From Marinactinospora thermotolerans DSM 45154 (GTDB lineage Bacteria; Actinomycetota; Actinomycetes; Streptosporangiales; Streptosporangiaceae), in contig NZ_FUWS01000005.1 of the NCBI RefSeq assembly GCF_900167435.1, forward strand, positions 220,893 to 284,892: a stretch of DNA of 64,000 bases, in the 5' to 3' direction. Made by a program: the position numbers and the translations under genes. The first letter of the stretch is position 1. Every line of letters begins with the position of its first letter. The notes under the pieces are model-generated. The model was not told the DNA's origin and did not search any database. It saw nothing but the letters and a program-made list of their open reading frames with translations. This document shows positions 42,171 to 53,500 of this stretch, piece by piece.

Positions 42171-42524
42171 ATGTTCCGTGCCGAGCGCGCCCGTCGACCT
42201 CCCCGGACCCCGGTATCACCGCCGCCGCCGGTCCTGTCCGCCCTGCCGGTCACGCCCACCGGGCCGGCCGAACGCCATCAGCTCGCCGAACTCGCCTCCG
42301 CGCTCTCCGGCTACGGTGTGTGGGCGCGGGTGATCGAGAACGGCGTTCCGTTCCTGCGCGTGAGCAACCCCCGGTCCTTCTACGCGGTCGAGGACGTGGT
42401 CTGCGAGCGGCACGCCGACTCCTTCACCTTCCGGACCTCCTTCGGCGTCGTGCTCGGCACCAGCAGGGAGCTTCCCCGCGCCGCGGTGCGCACGGCCTGG
42501 CTCGTCGGCGCGATCGACCGCTGA
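42171..42524 (+). CDS. Hypothetical actinobacterial protein
   Basis: A 117-residue protein not assigned to a named family. The first 30 residues are Arg/Pro-rich; residues about 34-117 look folded, with LAELASALSGYGVWARVIEN, FLRVSNPRSFYAVEDVVCER and SFTFRTSFGVVLG, suggesting a small alpha/beta domain. Codon use is that of a real gene. ATG 42171 has a weak site (GAGGAC). The late-start possibility is a GTG near 42179. It may be a small conserved protein without membrane or export signals. Confidence 0.6.
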   Translation: MFRAERARRPPRTPVSPPPPVLSALPVTPTGPAERHQLAELASALSGYGVWARVIENGVPFLRVSNPRSFYAVEDVVCERHADSFTFRTSFGVVLGTSRELPRAAVRTAWLVGAIDR

Positions 42525-42541
42525 CCCCCGGGGGCCGTGGA

Positions 42542-42739
42542 TCAGCCGGCCCGCTTGCGACCGCGCCGCATGGCCCCGCCCAGGACGGTCAGCACCAGCC
42601 CGAGCACGGCGATCCCCAGGTAGGCGGTCTGGGACAGGTCGAACCACAGATGCAACAGCCCCATCTCCCTGTCGAGGAACGGCCCCGCGAATCCGAGGAC
42701 TCCCTGGATCAGCACGAGGATCCCGACGATCTCCACCAT
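42542..42739 (-). CDS. Small two-helix membrane protein
   Basis: A 65-residue protein: MVEIVGILVLIQGVLGFAGP is helix 1, LSQTAYLGIAVLGLVLTVLG is helix 2, and the end is basic (RRGRKRAG). The inward positive end suggests both termini in the cytosol. ATG 42739 is used with GGGAACCGG just upstream; the longer frame above it runs into the ssrA terminator and is not protein-like. It lies downstream of the tmRNA terminator on the same strand. Function unknown. Confidence 0.6.
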   Translation of the reverse strand: MVEIVGILVLIQGVLGFAGPFLDREMGLLHLWFDLSQTAYLGIAVLGLVLTVLGGAMRRGRKRAG

Positions 42740-42883
42740 GGTTCCGGTTCCCTTCCCGACGTTCGCCGGCCACGGAGGCGTCGTGGCTGTGGCCGCTGGA
42801 CCCATGCTCACGCCCGAAGGGCAGGCTTTCCTCCTCCCGGGGAGGGAGATCTCCTCCTCCGAAGGAATGAGGGCCGCAAACGC

Positions 42884-42917
42884 GCAGAGCCGCCGGCCTG
42901 ATGGCCGACGGCTCTGC
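42884..42917 (-). terminator. Terminator of ssrA
   Basis: GCAGAGCCGCCGGCC (42884-42898) pairs with GGCCGACGGCTCTGC (42903-42917), one G-T wobble and a 4-nt loop, 10 bp beyond the tmRNA 3' end. On the minus strand it is followed by GCGCGTTTGC, a weak T-run. Confidence 0.8.
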
Positions 42918-42926
42918 GTCACTGGG

Positions 42927-43294
42927 TGGAGGTGGCGGGAATCGAACCCGCGTCCTTCGGTACCGCAACAGGGCTTCTCCGGGCGCAGTCTGCTGTACGT
43001 TCTACTCGGCTCCAGCGCTCACGCAGACGTGTCGCTGACAAGCCCAGCCACGTGAATTTCCCGATCGGGCCCCGTGGCCTGATCCGACCGGTAAGTCTCC
43101 TGAACGATGCCGGAACCTGAGCCGGAGACGAGCTCAGGCCGACAGAGTCGCTATCGCTTAGGCAGCGAGAGCGAACTCAGTGCGCTTAGAATTGGCACTT
43201 GTATTTATGCGATCGCAGGATTTACGAGGTCACAACCGCAACCCTCGGCCCGCTTCCCCTGGAACAACCACCGAAGTCGAAACCGATCACCCCC
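42927..43294 (-). ncRNA. ssrA: Transfer-messenger RNA (tmRNA)
   Basis: About 368 nt. The 5' end GGGGGTGATCGGTTTCGACT and the 3' T-arm plus acceptor (GGGTTCGATTCCCGCCACCT) form the tRNA-like domain; GGGGGTG pairs with CACCTCC over 7 bp. The tag reading frame follows the resume codon as ANSKRTEFALAA with a TAA stop, ending in the protease-recognised FALAA. Pseudoknot-like GC stems fill the rest. It rescues ribosomes stalled on broken mRNA together with SmpB, whose gene lies 2.6 kb upstream on the same strand with the PBP-like gene between. Confidence 0.95.
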
Positions 43295-43358
43295 TGTGGA
43301 ATTTTCAACGGGCCCGAGGACCCGCGCGCGGGGCCGCCGCAGCGGTCCCGACGTTCTC

Positions 43359-43388
43359 ACGCTACCGGTACAACGGCCGCGGAGCCAA
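43359..43388 (-). promoter_or_regulatory. Probable ssrA promoter
   Basis: On the minus strand TTGGCT (43388-43383) and TAGCGT (43364-43359) are 18 bp apart. Transcription would begin about 55-60 nt before the mature tmRNA 5' end, consistent with a precursor trimmed by RNase P. Confidence 0.45.
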
Positions 43389-43891
43389 GTCGATTCCCGC
43401 CCGGCGGAGATTTTTCGGAGCGACGTCACAACCGGGCCGATGAGCGCCGGGGACTCCAAGCCCGCACATGAGAAACCCCCGCGGGCGCGGACGGGATCCA
43501 TCGACGCTGCCCGCGAGGGCGGCCGGCAGGGTCGGGCCGGCCTCGAAACGACAGGGCCTCCCCCGAGACGAGGTCCTGTCCCTCAGGACTGGTCACCGCA
43601 ACCCCCTTTACGGTTCCAGTCATAGGGGAAGACGCCCCACACCACGGGCCGGGTTGCCCCATTGGCCGAGTTTGCTGGTGTTTTGCCCGGTGAGCTCTTC
43701 CCGGAAGCCGCCGTCCCGACCGTCCAAGGACCACCCGCCCCCGTCCCGGGAGATCCCTACCACCGGCCCTTGGCCACACCCGCGAACACGGCGGGCACGC
43801 CCTGTGCCCCGACCCGCGGTCCCCACGGCCACCCCGTCCGGTCCGCGACCGGCGATCCCGTCGTCGCGCGGGCCGGGGTCGGAAAAACGGA
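43389..43891. other. Intergenic stretch between ssrA and the PBP-like gene
   Basis: About 500 bp without a believable reading frame, tRNA or riboswitch. GGGCCTCCCCCGAGACGAGGTCCTGTCCC near 43553-43582 can fold weakly. Nothing else is seen. Confidence 0.4.
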
Positions 43892-43922
43892 CGTGGGGCC
43901 GGGCGAATCGCCCGGCCCCACG
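43892..43922 (-). terminator. Intrinsic terminator of the PBP-like gene
   Basis: CGTGGGGCCGGGCG (43892-43905) and CGCCCGGCCCCACG (43909-43922) make a perfect 14-bp stem with a 3-nt loop. On the minus strand it is followed after three bases by TTTTT (43887-43883), so this is a classical Rho-independent terminator for leftward transcription. Confidence 0.9.
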
Positions 43923-43935
43923 TCAGCGGCGGAGG

Positions 43936-45900
43936 TCAGTACACCGGGTCGACGGCGGGAACCCCACCGGCGTCGGCGGCGCTTCCCTCCTGCGCCGTCG
44001 TGTCCTGCACATACCCGTAGGGCAGGCGCTGGAGGAAGTCGGCCGCGGCCGAGACCGCGAAGGAGTAGGTGTTCGCGGGGTCGGTCTCCACCGCCACCGC
44101 GAAGGCGACCTGGCCCTGGTAGCCGACGAACCACTGGACCGCGCCGGCCTCGCCGTCGATCTCCTGCTCGGCGAAGCCCACCTGGCCGTGCACCGGCACC
44201 ATCCCGATGTTGGCCGCCGCCGCGGACCCCTCTTGCACGGTCGAGCGCATCATCGCCCGCAGCGACTCCACCACGGCCGGATCGAGCTCGACGGAGGGGG
44301 ACTCCTCGGTGCCTTCCTCGTCGGCGACCAGGCGAGGCGCGTGCCAGGTCCCCTCGGCCACCGCCGCGGCGACCGTGGCCATCGTCAAGGGGCTGACCTT
44401 GACACCGTCGGCGCCCACCATGGCCGCCGCGATGCCGGCCTCGCCGCCTCCCGGGGCGAACTCACCGGTGTAGGCGGGCACCGGAACCTGCCAGTCGCCT
44501 CCGATACCGAAGTCGGCCGCGGCGGCGTTCAGCGCCTCGGGGTCGGCCTCGGCCGCCAGGCCGGCGAAGGTGGTGGCGCAGGCGTTGGCGAACGCGCGGG
44601 TCAGGTCGGGCTGGCCCCACATCAGGGAGGCACCGCCGGGGTTGGTGAAGGTGCGGTCGCCGATGGTGGTCTCCGCGTCGCAGGTCACCGCCTGGTCCGC
44701 GCTCACCGCACCGGAGCCCAGGAGGGCGGCGGCCGAGACGATCGTGAACGCCTCACCCGGGTGGTACTCCCTGGTGAAGGCACCGACGTTGTCGACCTCG
44801 TCGGGCCGGCCGGCGGCCCCCAGGATCTCGCCGTTGCGGGCGTCGAGGGCCACGAGGTAGGCGCTGCCCGGGAGCAGCTCCAGAGCCCCCTCGGCGGCGG
44901 TCTGGACGTCGCTGTCGAGGGTGGTGGTGAGCGAACCGCTCTCCTGTCCGGCCCACTCGTGCAGGACCTCGGTCTCGCCGCCCTGTTCGTCGAGGGTGAC
45001 CACCTTGGTGGTCGCGGATCCCGCGAGCCTTTGCTGGTAGACGCTCTGCAGGCCGCCGAGGCCCACCGTGTCGCCGGCCTGGTAGGGGCCCGAGACCCGG
45101 GAGGAGACCTTGTGCTCGACCGTTCCGGCGACCTCGCCGACGATCGCGGAGGCCATGTTGGGGGCGAGCGGCATCTTCAGCTCACTCGTCTCGACGCCGG
45201 GAATACCCGTGGCGCGGGACAGGAGCGAGGGGTCGACGTCCTGGGCACGCATGAGCACCAAGGGCTGGAACTCCTCCGGCGGCGCCGAGCGCACCCGGTT
45301 GAGCAACGGCTCGGGATCCTCGCCGAGGATCTCGGCGAGGTCCTGGATACCGCCCTCCATGTCGTCCATCCGGGCCGGGCGGACACCGAAGGCGATGACG
45401 TCGGTCTCGCCGACGAGCGGCTGCTCGGAACGGTCGTAGATCTGGCCGCGGTCGGGCACGTCGTAGGTGATGGCCAGCCGCTCGCCCTCGGCGAGGCGCG
45501 GGTGGATGACGGCGGGCGACCAGTTGATGGCCCACCCCTCGGAGGTGCGCGAGAGGGGCATGCTGCCCTCGTACTCCCACACCGGGTCGCCGATCCCCAG
45601 GTCGGCCTGTACGTCGAACGAGGCTGTCGCCGTGTCCCCATCGATGGAGATGGGTCCCAGGCCCAGCCGTAGCGCCGCCAGGTCGAGCTGGTCGTGCGCC
45701 TGCTGGAGGGCCGCGGCGACCGAGTCGACGTCGCCGTCGGTCTGGCGGGCCGCGGCCTCGTAGTCGCCGGCCTGCCAGTCGAGCAGGAACGTGCGGACGG
45801 CGACCTCGGGGCTGGGCTCCGCCGCGCAACCGGCCATGACGGTCACCGTGGCGGCGCTCACCGTCGCGGCCAGGAAACGACGGAGGTGACGGGGGGACAC
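43936..45900 (-). CDS. Lipoprotein with NTF2-like and transpeptidase-like domains, catalytic motifs lost
   Basis: A protein of about 654 residues. A lipobox VMAGC (21-25) marks a lipoprotein; an NTF2-like MecA_N domain, a PBP dimerisation domain (GQIYDRSEQPLV) and a transpeptidase-like domain follow. The fold signature is clear (LDSDVQTAAEGAL, then ALDARNGEILGAAG), but the three active-site motifs are all replaced. SxxK (as in YPPGSTFK) is YHPGEAFT, SxN is ACA in FANACATTF, and KTGT is QVGF in GQVGFAEQ. It should therefore not form an acyl-enzyme with peptidoglycan or beta-lactams and is probably a structural or regulatory wall protein. GTG 45900 follows AAAGGA; longer starts are less likely. 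It sits 22 bp after smpB. Confidence 0.88.
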   Translation of the reverse strand: MSPRHLRRFLAATVSAATVTVMAGCAAEPSPEVAVRTFLLDWQAGDYEAAARQTDGDVDSVAAALQQAHDQLDLAALRLGLGPISIDGDTATASFDVQADLGIGDPVWEYEGSMPLSRTSEGWAINWSPAVIHPRLAEGERLAITYDVPDRGQIYDRSEQPLVGETDVIAFGVRPARMDDMEGGIQDLAEILGEDPEPLLNRVRSAPPEEFQPLVLMRAQDVDPSLLSRATGIPGVETSELKMPLAPNMASAIVGEVAGTVEHKVSSRVSGPYQAGDTVGLGGLQSVYQQRLAGSATTKVVTLDEQGGETEVLHEWAGQESGSLTTTLDSDVQTAAEGALELLPGSAYLVALDARNGEILGAAGRPDEVDNVGAFTREYHPGEAFTIVSAAALLGSGAVSADQAVTCDAETTIGDRTFTNPGGASLMWGQPDLTRAFANACATTFAGLAAEADPEALNAAAADFGIGGDWQVPVPAYTGEFAPGGGEAGIAAAMVGADGVKVSPLTMATVAAAVAEGTWHAPRLVADEEGTEESPSVELDPAVVESLRAMMRSTVQEGSAAAANIGMVPVHGQVGFAEQEIDGEAGAVQWFVGYQGQVAFAVAVETDPANTYSFAVSAAADFLQRLPYGYVQDTTAQEGSAADAGGVPAVDPVY

Positions 45901-45922
45901 CTTTGGGGTTCCTTTCACACGC

Positions 45923-46387
45923 TCAGCGCCGACGCCGCAGGGCGCGTTCGACCTCACGCTGGGCCTCACGTTCGGCGATGTCGTGGCGTTTGTCGTATTC
46001 GCGCTTACCGCGCGCCAGCGCGATCTCGACCTTGGCCCGTCCGTCGCTGAAGTACAGCGACAGCGGGATCAGGGTGCGACCCGCTTCCTGGGTCTTGCCG
46101 ATGAGTTTGGCGATCTCCTCGCGGTGCAACAGCAGCTTGCGGGGCCGGCGCGTCTCGTGGTTGGTCCACGTCCCTTGGGTGTACTCCGGGATGTGGACGT
46201 TGTGCAGCCACACCTCGCCGTCCCTGACCAGCGCGAAACCGTCCACCAGGGAGGCCCGTCCGGCACGCAGCGACTTCACCTCGGTGCCGGTGAGGACGAG
46301 CCCCGCCTCGTAGGTGTCGTCAATGTGGTAGTCGTGCCGGGCACGCCGGTTCTGGGCGATGGTCTTGCGCCCCTTTTCCCGTGGCAC
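45923..46387 (-). CDS. smpB: SsrA-binding protein SmpB
   Basis: A 154-residue RNA-binding protein that carries tmRNA to stalled ribosomes. The OB fold is intact: [33 protein letters not shown] and [17 protein letters not shown] are the family blocks. The C-terminal tail is rich in Arg/Lys ([20 protein letters not shown] onward) and inserts in the mRNA channel. GTG at 46387 has AAAGGGG upstream. It follows ftsX by 22 bp and precedes the PBP-like gene; ssrA lies further downstream, so both partners of trans-translation are in one neighbourhood. Confidence 0.96.
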   Translation of the reverse strand: MPREKGRKTIAQNRRARHDYHIDDTYEAGLVLTGTEVKSLRAGRASLVDGFALVRDGEVWLHNVHIPEYTQGTWTNHETRRPRKLLLHREEIAKLIGKTQEAGRTLIPLSLYFSDGRAKVEIALARGKREYDKRHDIAEREAQREVERALRRRR

Positions 46388-46409
46388 TGAAGAACCCCTT
46401 TCTGCCGCC

Positions 46410-47318
46410 TCACACCCGCAGGTAGCGCCGCAGCGTCAGGAAGGAGGCGATGGTACAGAGCAGCACGCCGAGGATCATCGACACGCCGATGACGTAGAAG
46501 ACCGAGCCCATACCCAGCGTGACGTCGAACTGGAACCAGTCCTGGACCTTGTCCAGCAGGAAGAACTTCGTCGCCACGATGAAGCCCGAGGCGAAGATAC
46601 CGCCGATGAGACCGGCGATCGCGCCCTCCAGGAGGAAGGGGAGCTGGATGTAGAAGTTCGACGCGCCGACGAGCCGCATGATGCCGGTCTCGCGACGGCG
46701 GCTGTAGGCCGACAGGCGGATGGTGTTGCCGATCAGCAGCGCGGCGGCGGCCAGCTGGACGGCCGCGACGACGAGAGCGGCCCACTTGAGACCGTCGAGC
46801 AGCTCGAAGAACTGGTCGAGGACCTCCTGGTCGTTGGAGACCGAGTCCACGCCCGGCATTTCGGCGACCGCGCCCGCGACCGTGTCGTGATCGCCGGGGT
46901 CCTGGAGCTGCACCCGGAAGTTCGCCGGGATGTCCCCTTCCTCGGTCGCCTCGACCAGGGCCTCGCTGTTGGAGAAGCGGTCCTGGAAGTCCTGCCACGC
47001 CTCGCTCTCGGTCATGAAGGTGACCTGGGCGACCTCGGGCATGGACTCGAGCTGGGACTGGATCGCCTGCCGCTCTTCGTCGCTGGCCGCTCCGCTCTCC
47101 TGGCAGATGGCGCTCGGAGAGGTGTCGTTGCACAGGTAGACCGTGAGCGAGACACGCTCGCCCCAGTACCCGCGCATCTCGGAGACCTGCTGGTTGATGA
47201 GCAGACCGGCACCGAAGAGTGCCAACGAGATGGCCACCGTGGTGATCACCGCGATGGTCATCGTCAGATTCCGGCGCAGACCGATCCAGATCTCGGAAAG
47301 TACGAACTGTGCTCGCAT
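46410..47318 (-). CDS. ftsX: Cell division protein FtsX
   Basis: A 302-residue membrane protein of the FtsEX complex, which activates septal peptidoglycan hydrolases (RipC-type proteins in actinobacteria). Helix 1 (about 20-42), an extracytoplasmic domain with two Cys ([12 protein letters not shown]) and the conserved FRVQL segment, then three C-terminal helices around [20 protein letters not shown], which is the FtsX cytosolic loop touching FtsE. ATG at 47318. It lies 77 bp after ftsE on the same strand. Confidence 0.95.
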   Translation of the reverse strand: MRAQFVLSEIWIGLRRNLTMTIAVITTVAISLALFGAGLLINQQVSEMRGYWGERVSLTVYLCNDTSPSAICQESGAASDEERQAIQSQLESMPEVAQVTFMTESEAWQDFQDRFSNSEALVEATEEGDIPANFRVQLQDPGDHDTVAGAVAEMPGVDSVSNDQEVLDQFFELLDGLKWAALVVAAVQLAAAALLIGNTIRLSAYSRRRETGIMRLVGASNFYIQLPFLLEGAIAGLIGGIFASGFIVATKFFLLDKVQDWFQFDVTLGMGSVFYVIGVSMILGVLLCTIASFLTLRRYLRV

Positions 47319-47395
47319 GATGTTCTAAGGGTCCATCCTTGTGGGGCTTCGCCGCGCTGGTTCACCAACGCTGGAACGCGTAGCCGGCCGGCGTC

Positions 47396-48085
47396 TCAGT
47401 ACGCCTGACCGTAGACACCACGCGACTGGTCCCGCACGACCTGGCCCTCTTCGAGCTCGATGACACGTTTGCGCATCGAGTCGACGATGGCGGCATCGTG
47501 GGTCGCCATGACGACGGTCGTTCCCGTCCGGTTGATTCGGTCGAGCACCTTCATGATGCCGATCGAGGTGGCAGGGTCGATGTTCCCGGTGGGCTCGTCG
47601 GCCAGCAGGATCTGCGGACGGTTGACGAACGCGCGCGCGATCGCGACGCGCTGCTGCTCACCACCCGAAAGCTCGTCGGGCATGCGGGTGGACTTGCCTT
47701 CCAGCCCGACCAGCTCCACGACCTCGGGAACGACCTTGCGGATGAATCGGCGGGGCTTGCCGATGACCTCCAGCGCGAACGCGACGTTCTCGAAGACGTT
47801 CTTGTTCGGCAGCAGCCGGAAGTCCTGGAAGACGCAGCCGATGCGGCGCCGCAGGTGCGGCACCTTCCAGTTGGACAGACGAGCGAGGTCCTTGCCCGCG
47901 ACATGGACCCGCCCCTTGGTGGGCTTCTCCTCCTTGAGGACGAGCCGCAGGAACGTTGACTTACCCGAGCCGGACGGACCGACGAGGAAGACGAACTCCC
48001 CCTTGTCGACGTCGATGGAAACGCCGTCGAGAGCGGGGCGTTTCTGGGTCGGGTAGACCTTGGTGACGTTTTCGAAGTGGATCAC
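47396..48085 (-). CDS. ftsE: Cell division ATP-binding protein FtsE
   Basis: A 229-residue ABC ATPase. Walker [10 protein letters not shown], the Q loop, signature LSGGEQQR and Walker [13 protein letters not shown] are all intact, and [20 protein letters not shown] is the FtsE N-terminus. It drives FtsX to switch on wall hydrolases at the septum. GTG 48085 gives the standard family length; the open frame upstream is not protein-like. Its ribosome site is weak. A 360-bp gap separates it from prfB, so it probably has its own promoter. Confidence 0.95.
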   Translation of the reverse strand: MIHFENVTKVYPTQKRPALDGVSIDVDKGEFVFLVGPSGSGKSTFLRLVLKEEKPTKGRVHVAGKDLARLSNWKVPHLRRRIGCVFQDFRLLPNKNVFENVAFALEVIGKPRRFIRKVVPEVVELVGLEGKSTRMPDELSGGEQQRVAIARAFVNRPQILLADEPTGNIDPATSIGIMKVLDRINRTGTTVVMATHDAAIVDSMRKRVIELEEGQVVRDQSRGVYGQAY

Positions 48086-48448
48086 AGGTGCATCACAAGG
48101 TTCTCGAAGGTTGGGGAGCCCAGGCGGAACCCATCCGCTCGGGGCAGTACCGGCCACAGGGCCAATCGACAGTGTAGGGGTGAATGCAACCCGGAATGTC
48201 CAGATCGAGACTCGTTCCCGGAACGATCCCACGGAGGCGGAACCGGTTCTCCGGAACGGCCGTCTCTTCCTCCCCCTGCCACCACGGCGTCGCCATCGCG
48301 CCGGGACACCGGGGGTTCACGGGGCATCCACTCCCACGCCGCGCTCGACCGAGCTGCGGAACGGAACAGCAGGACCGAGCATATCGGAAGAGTCAACCGG
48401 TGATAACGTTCACATATACGTGTTTCCGATAAAACCGCTGCTCCGGCG
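48086..48448 (-). promoter_or_regulatory. ftsE upstream region with a candidate promoter
   Basis: On the minus strand TTATCA (about 48406-48401) and TATGCT (about 48383-48378) stand 17 bp apart and could be the ftsE promoter, leaving a 5' leader of nearly 290 nt. An AT-rich patch with TGATAACGTTCACATATACG (plus strand, about 48400-48420) lies at its upstream edge. No conserved RNA structure is recognised. Confidence 0.4.
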
Positions 48449-49564
<1,116 letters not shown>

Positions 49565-49601
49565 GCTCCCAAGTCTAGGGCGTCGCGGAGGCGTCCTTCA
49601 C

Positions 49602-50450
49602 TCACAGCCCTCGCGCCGCGCAGGCGGCCTCGACCCTGCGGCGAACGTCGGCGACCACGGCGACCAGCTCCTGGGGGATCTCCAGCCCCCGCAGCCGGGC
49701 CAGCGCGAGCGCCGCGTCCCCGGGACGGCCCAGGCGCAGGTCGGCCTCGATCGCCTCGATGAGCGGCAACGGGCCGCGCGAGCCGGTCCAGTGCCGCCTG
49801 ACCAGGGCCGCGCAGATCGCGTCGTGTCCCTCGGCGGCCAGGATCCGCGCGGCGGCTGCCAGCGGTCCCGGCTCGGAGGGGGCCGACCGGCAGGCCGTCT
49901 CGAACAGGTCCAGGGCCGTCTGCGTGTCCCCGCCGCGCAACTCCAGCTCACCCAGGATGATCCGGGCGCGCCAGCTCCGCTCGGACCGCTCGGCCACCCA
50001 CTGGGCCGCCGCCTGCGGCCCCTCCTCGCGCAACCGGTACTTGTACCCCCATTCCAGCGCGTCGGGGTGGTCGGGGTCGTGGCGCAGCGCGTTGTCCAGT
50101 GCCGTCGCGACATCGCGGTCGCTGCCCCGCCACGAGGCCAAGGGGGCGAGCGCGAACCAGGTGTCCGCGCTGCCGCCGCGCGCGCGGATGTGCCGGATCA
50201 AGACGTTCTCGGCCCGGGCGTGCTCGGCACAGGCCCGCAGGACGAGGGCGTGCGCGAGCACCGCCCGCTGCGCGTCGTCGTCGATGTCGCGCAGCCGCTC
50301 GGCCGCGGGCAGCGCCTCGCGCGCCCGCCCCTGGTCGAGCGCGCGCAGGACGGCCGCGTACAACAGGTCGGGGTCGTCCCAGACCTCACCGGTCTCCTCG
50401 TAGGGCCCGTCCGGGCGAGCCGTCTGTCGTCTGTCGTCCATCGTGCCCAC
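49602..50450 (-). CDS. Tetratricopeptide-repeat protein
   Basis: A 282-residue, Ala/Leu/Arg-rich helical protein without signal peptide. The sequence is organised in helix pairs of about 34 residues (for example ALDQGRAREALPAAERLRDI, ALDNALRHDPDHPDALEWGY, ILGELELRGGDTQTALDLFE), which is the TPR or TPR-like pattern. Such proteins are scaffolds; no partner is indicated. GTG 50450 or ATG 50441 could be the start. It lies 37 bp before prfB on the same strand and downstream of the glutamate dehydrogenase terminator. Confidence 0.7.
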   Translation of the reverse strand: MGTMDDRRQTARPDGPYEETGEVWDDPDLLYAAVLRALDQGRAREALPAAERLRDIDDDAQRAVLAHALVLRACAEHARAENVLIRHIRARGGSADTWFALAPLASWRGSDRDVATALDNALRHDPDHPDALEWGYKYRLREEGPQAAAQWVAERSERSWRARIILGELELRGGDTQTALDLFETACRSAPSEPGPLAAAARILAAEGHDAICAALVRRHWTGSRGPLPLIEAIEADLRLGRPGDAALALARLRGLEIPQELVAVVADVRRRVEAACAARGL

Positions 50451-50502
50451 GACACTAGATCGCGCCCCTCTCCACCGCCTCGCGTGGTCCGGGGTAACGA
50501 CG

Positions 50503-50537
50503 CGGCGGGGGCGCGCCCCGTGGGCACGCCCCCGCCG
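50503..50537 (-). terminator. Terminator after the glutamate dehydrogenase gene
   Basis: CGGCGGGGGCG (50503-50513) pairs with CGCCCCCGCCG (50527-50537), 13-nt loop containing a second short GC pair, 19 bp beyond the stop codon. Confidence 0.75.
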
Positions 50538-50555
50538 TCGGCGAACCGGTTCCGC

Positions 50556-53500
50556 TCAGCCGCCCGCCACGAGCGCCCGGACCGAGCGCAGCGCCACGGA
50601 GAGGGTGGACAGGTCGAAGCGTTCGCTCTCCCAGATCTCCGAGAGCGTCTGGCCGGCCCGACGGACCGCGGTCTCGTTCTGCGCCGTCCAGTGGGCGCGC
50701 AGCTCGTCGGGGGTCTCGCCGGAACTCCCCGACGCCAGGACGTCGCGGGCCAGCTCGGCGTGCGCGGCGTAGAGGTCGTCGCGGATCGACCCGCGGGCCA
50801 TCGTGTTCCAGCGGTCGTCACGCGGCAGCGCGATGATGCGCTCGCGCAGCCGGCTCAACTGGAGCTGCTCGGCGAGGTCGAAGTAGACCTCGGCGACCTC
50901 ACGCAGCGGTCGGTCGATCTGCCGCGCCACCTCGACCAGGTCGAACGTGGAGTAGGCGGGGACCATGCCGGCGACCCGCTCGGCGAGCTCGACCGGAACG
51001 CCGCGGGCGGCGAAACGGTCGCGCCGCTCGGTGAACGACGCCAGGTCGCGCCCCTGGAGCAGCTCCGGCAACTGCGGCACGATGTGGCGCACCCCCTCGG
51101 CGAAGAACGCGATCTCCTCGCCGAGGTCGAACATCGACGTCCGGTTGCGCAGCAGCCAACGGGTGGCGCGCTCGGTGAGCTTGCGGGCCTCCAGCAGCAT
51201 CGACAGCTGGGTGTCGACGTCGATCTGGCCGCCGAGCTCCTCGACGGCCTGCCAGAAGTCCCGCAGCCCGAAGGCCTCGCTGACGACGAGGTAGGCGCGG
51301 GCGATGTCGGCCGCGCTGGCCCCGGTCTCCTCGTTGATCCGGAACGCGAAGGTCGTCCCCGAACGGTTGACCATGTCGTTGACGACCTGGGTGGTGATGA
51401 TCTCGCGCGCCAGCGGGTGCTCCGGCATCGCGTCGGCGAAGCGCTCGCGCAGGGCCGACGGGAAGTAGGCCGTGAGCGTGCCCCGCAGGAACGGGTCGCC
51501 CGGCAGGTCGGAGGCGAGGATCTCCTCGCTCAGCACGATCTTGGTGTAGGCCAGCAGTGTGCCGAACTCCGGACTGGTCAGGCCCTGTCCGGCCGACCGC
51601 CGCGCGGCGATCGTCTTGTCGTCGGGCAGGAACTCCAGCTTGCGCTTGAGGTGACCGGACCGTTCGAGCCTGCGCAGGTAGCGCGCGTGGACGTGGAGCA
51701 TGCCGCCGGCCTGCTTGCGCGACGCCGAGAGGACCACGTTCTGGTGGTAGTTGTCCCCCAGCACCAGCCGGGCGACCTCGTCGGTCATGCCGACGAACAG
51801 CTCGTCGCGCTCCTCCTTGGTCAACCGTCCGGCGCGCACCTCGCGGTCGAGCAGGATCTTGATGTTGACCTCGTGGTCGGAGGTGTCCACCCCGGCGGAG
51901 TTGTCGATGAAGTCGGAGTTGACGCGACCGCCCTCGAGCGCGAACTCGATCCGGGCGAGCTGGGTGAGCCCGAGGTTGCCGCCCTCGCCGACGACCTTGC
52001 AGCGCAGCTCGGTGGCGTCGACACGGACCGGGTCGTTGGTCTTGTCGCCGACCGCGGCGTGGGACTCCGTGGACGCCTTGACGTAGGTGCCGATGCCACC
52101 GTTCCACAACAGGTCCACCGGGGCCCGCAGGATGTGGCGGATCAGCTCCGAGGGGGTCAGCGAGGTGATCCCCTCGTCGATCCCCAGCGCCTCGCGGACC
52201 TGCGGGGTGATGGGGATGGACTTGGCGGTACGCGGGTGGACGCCACCGCCCGCGGAGATCAGCTTCTCGTCGTAGTCGGCCCAGGAGCTGCGCGGCAGCT
52301 CGAACAGACGGCGCCGTTCGGCGTAGCTCGTGGCGGCGTCGGGGGTCGGGTCGAGGAAGACGTGCCGGTGGTCGAAGGCCGCGACGAGCCGGATGTGGCG
52401 CGACAGCAGCATCCCGTTGCCGAACACGTCCCCGGACATGTCCCCGATGCCGACGACGGTGAAGTCCTCCCGCTGGACGTCGACGCCCATCTCGCGGAAG
52501 TGGTACTTGACCGACTCCCACGCGCCCCGGGCGGTGATCCCCATGGCCTTGTGGTCGTAGCCGACCGACCCGCCGGAGGCGAAGGCGTCGCCGAGCCAGA
52601 ACCCCCGCTCGGCCGCGATCCGGTTGGCGATGTCGGAGAACGTCGCGGTGCCCTTGTCGGCGGCGACCACGAGGTAGGCGTCGTCGCCGTCGTAGCGGAC
52701 CACGTCGTCGGGGTGACGCACGTCGCCGTCGACGAGGTTGTCGGTGACGTCGAGCAGACCGCTGATGAACTGCTCGTAGCAGGCCACCACCTCGGCCTGG
52801 ACGGCGTCGCGGTCGCCGCCCACCGGCAGGTTCTTGCAGACGAAGCCGCCCTTGGCCCCGTTGGGGACGATGACGGAGTTCTTCACCGTCTGCGCCTTGA
52901 CCAGGCCGAGGATCTCGGTGCGGAAGTCCTCGGGCCGATCCGACCAGCGCAGGCCGCCACGCGCGACCGAACCGAACCGCAGGTGGACGCCTTCGGTGCG
53001 CGGCGAGTAGACGAACATCTCGAACTTGGGCCGGGGCGCGGGCAGGTCGGGGATGCGCTGCGGGTCGAGCTTGTAGACGAGGTAGGGCTTCTCCCGTCCG
53101 TCGGCGTCGCGCTGGAAGTAGTTGGTGCGCAACGTCGCCTCGACGGCCGCGAGGAAGGAACGCAGGATGCGGTCGTGGTCGAGGCTCGCGACCGCGTCGA
53201 GCTCGCCGCGGATCTCCTCGGCGATGGCCTCGCTGCGTTCCGCGCGCCCCTCGTCGAGCCCCGGCGTGAACCGCGACTCGAAGAGGCGGACCAGCAGTCC
53301 GGCGACGTGGACGTTGGAGAGGAGCACGCCGGCGATGTAGGCGGGGGTGAAGGTGCTGCCGGTCTGACGCAGGTACTTCGCGTAGGCGCGCAGGATGGTG
53401 ACCTGGCGCCAGGTGAGCCGGCCGCGCACGACGAGCGCGTTGAACCGGTCGGACTCGACCCGGCCGTCCCACATCGCGAGGAAGGCGTCCTCGAAGAGGG

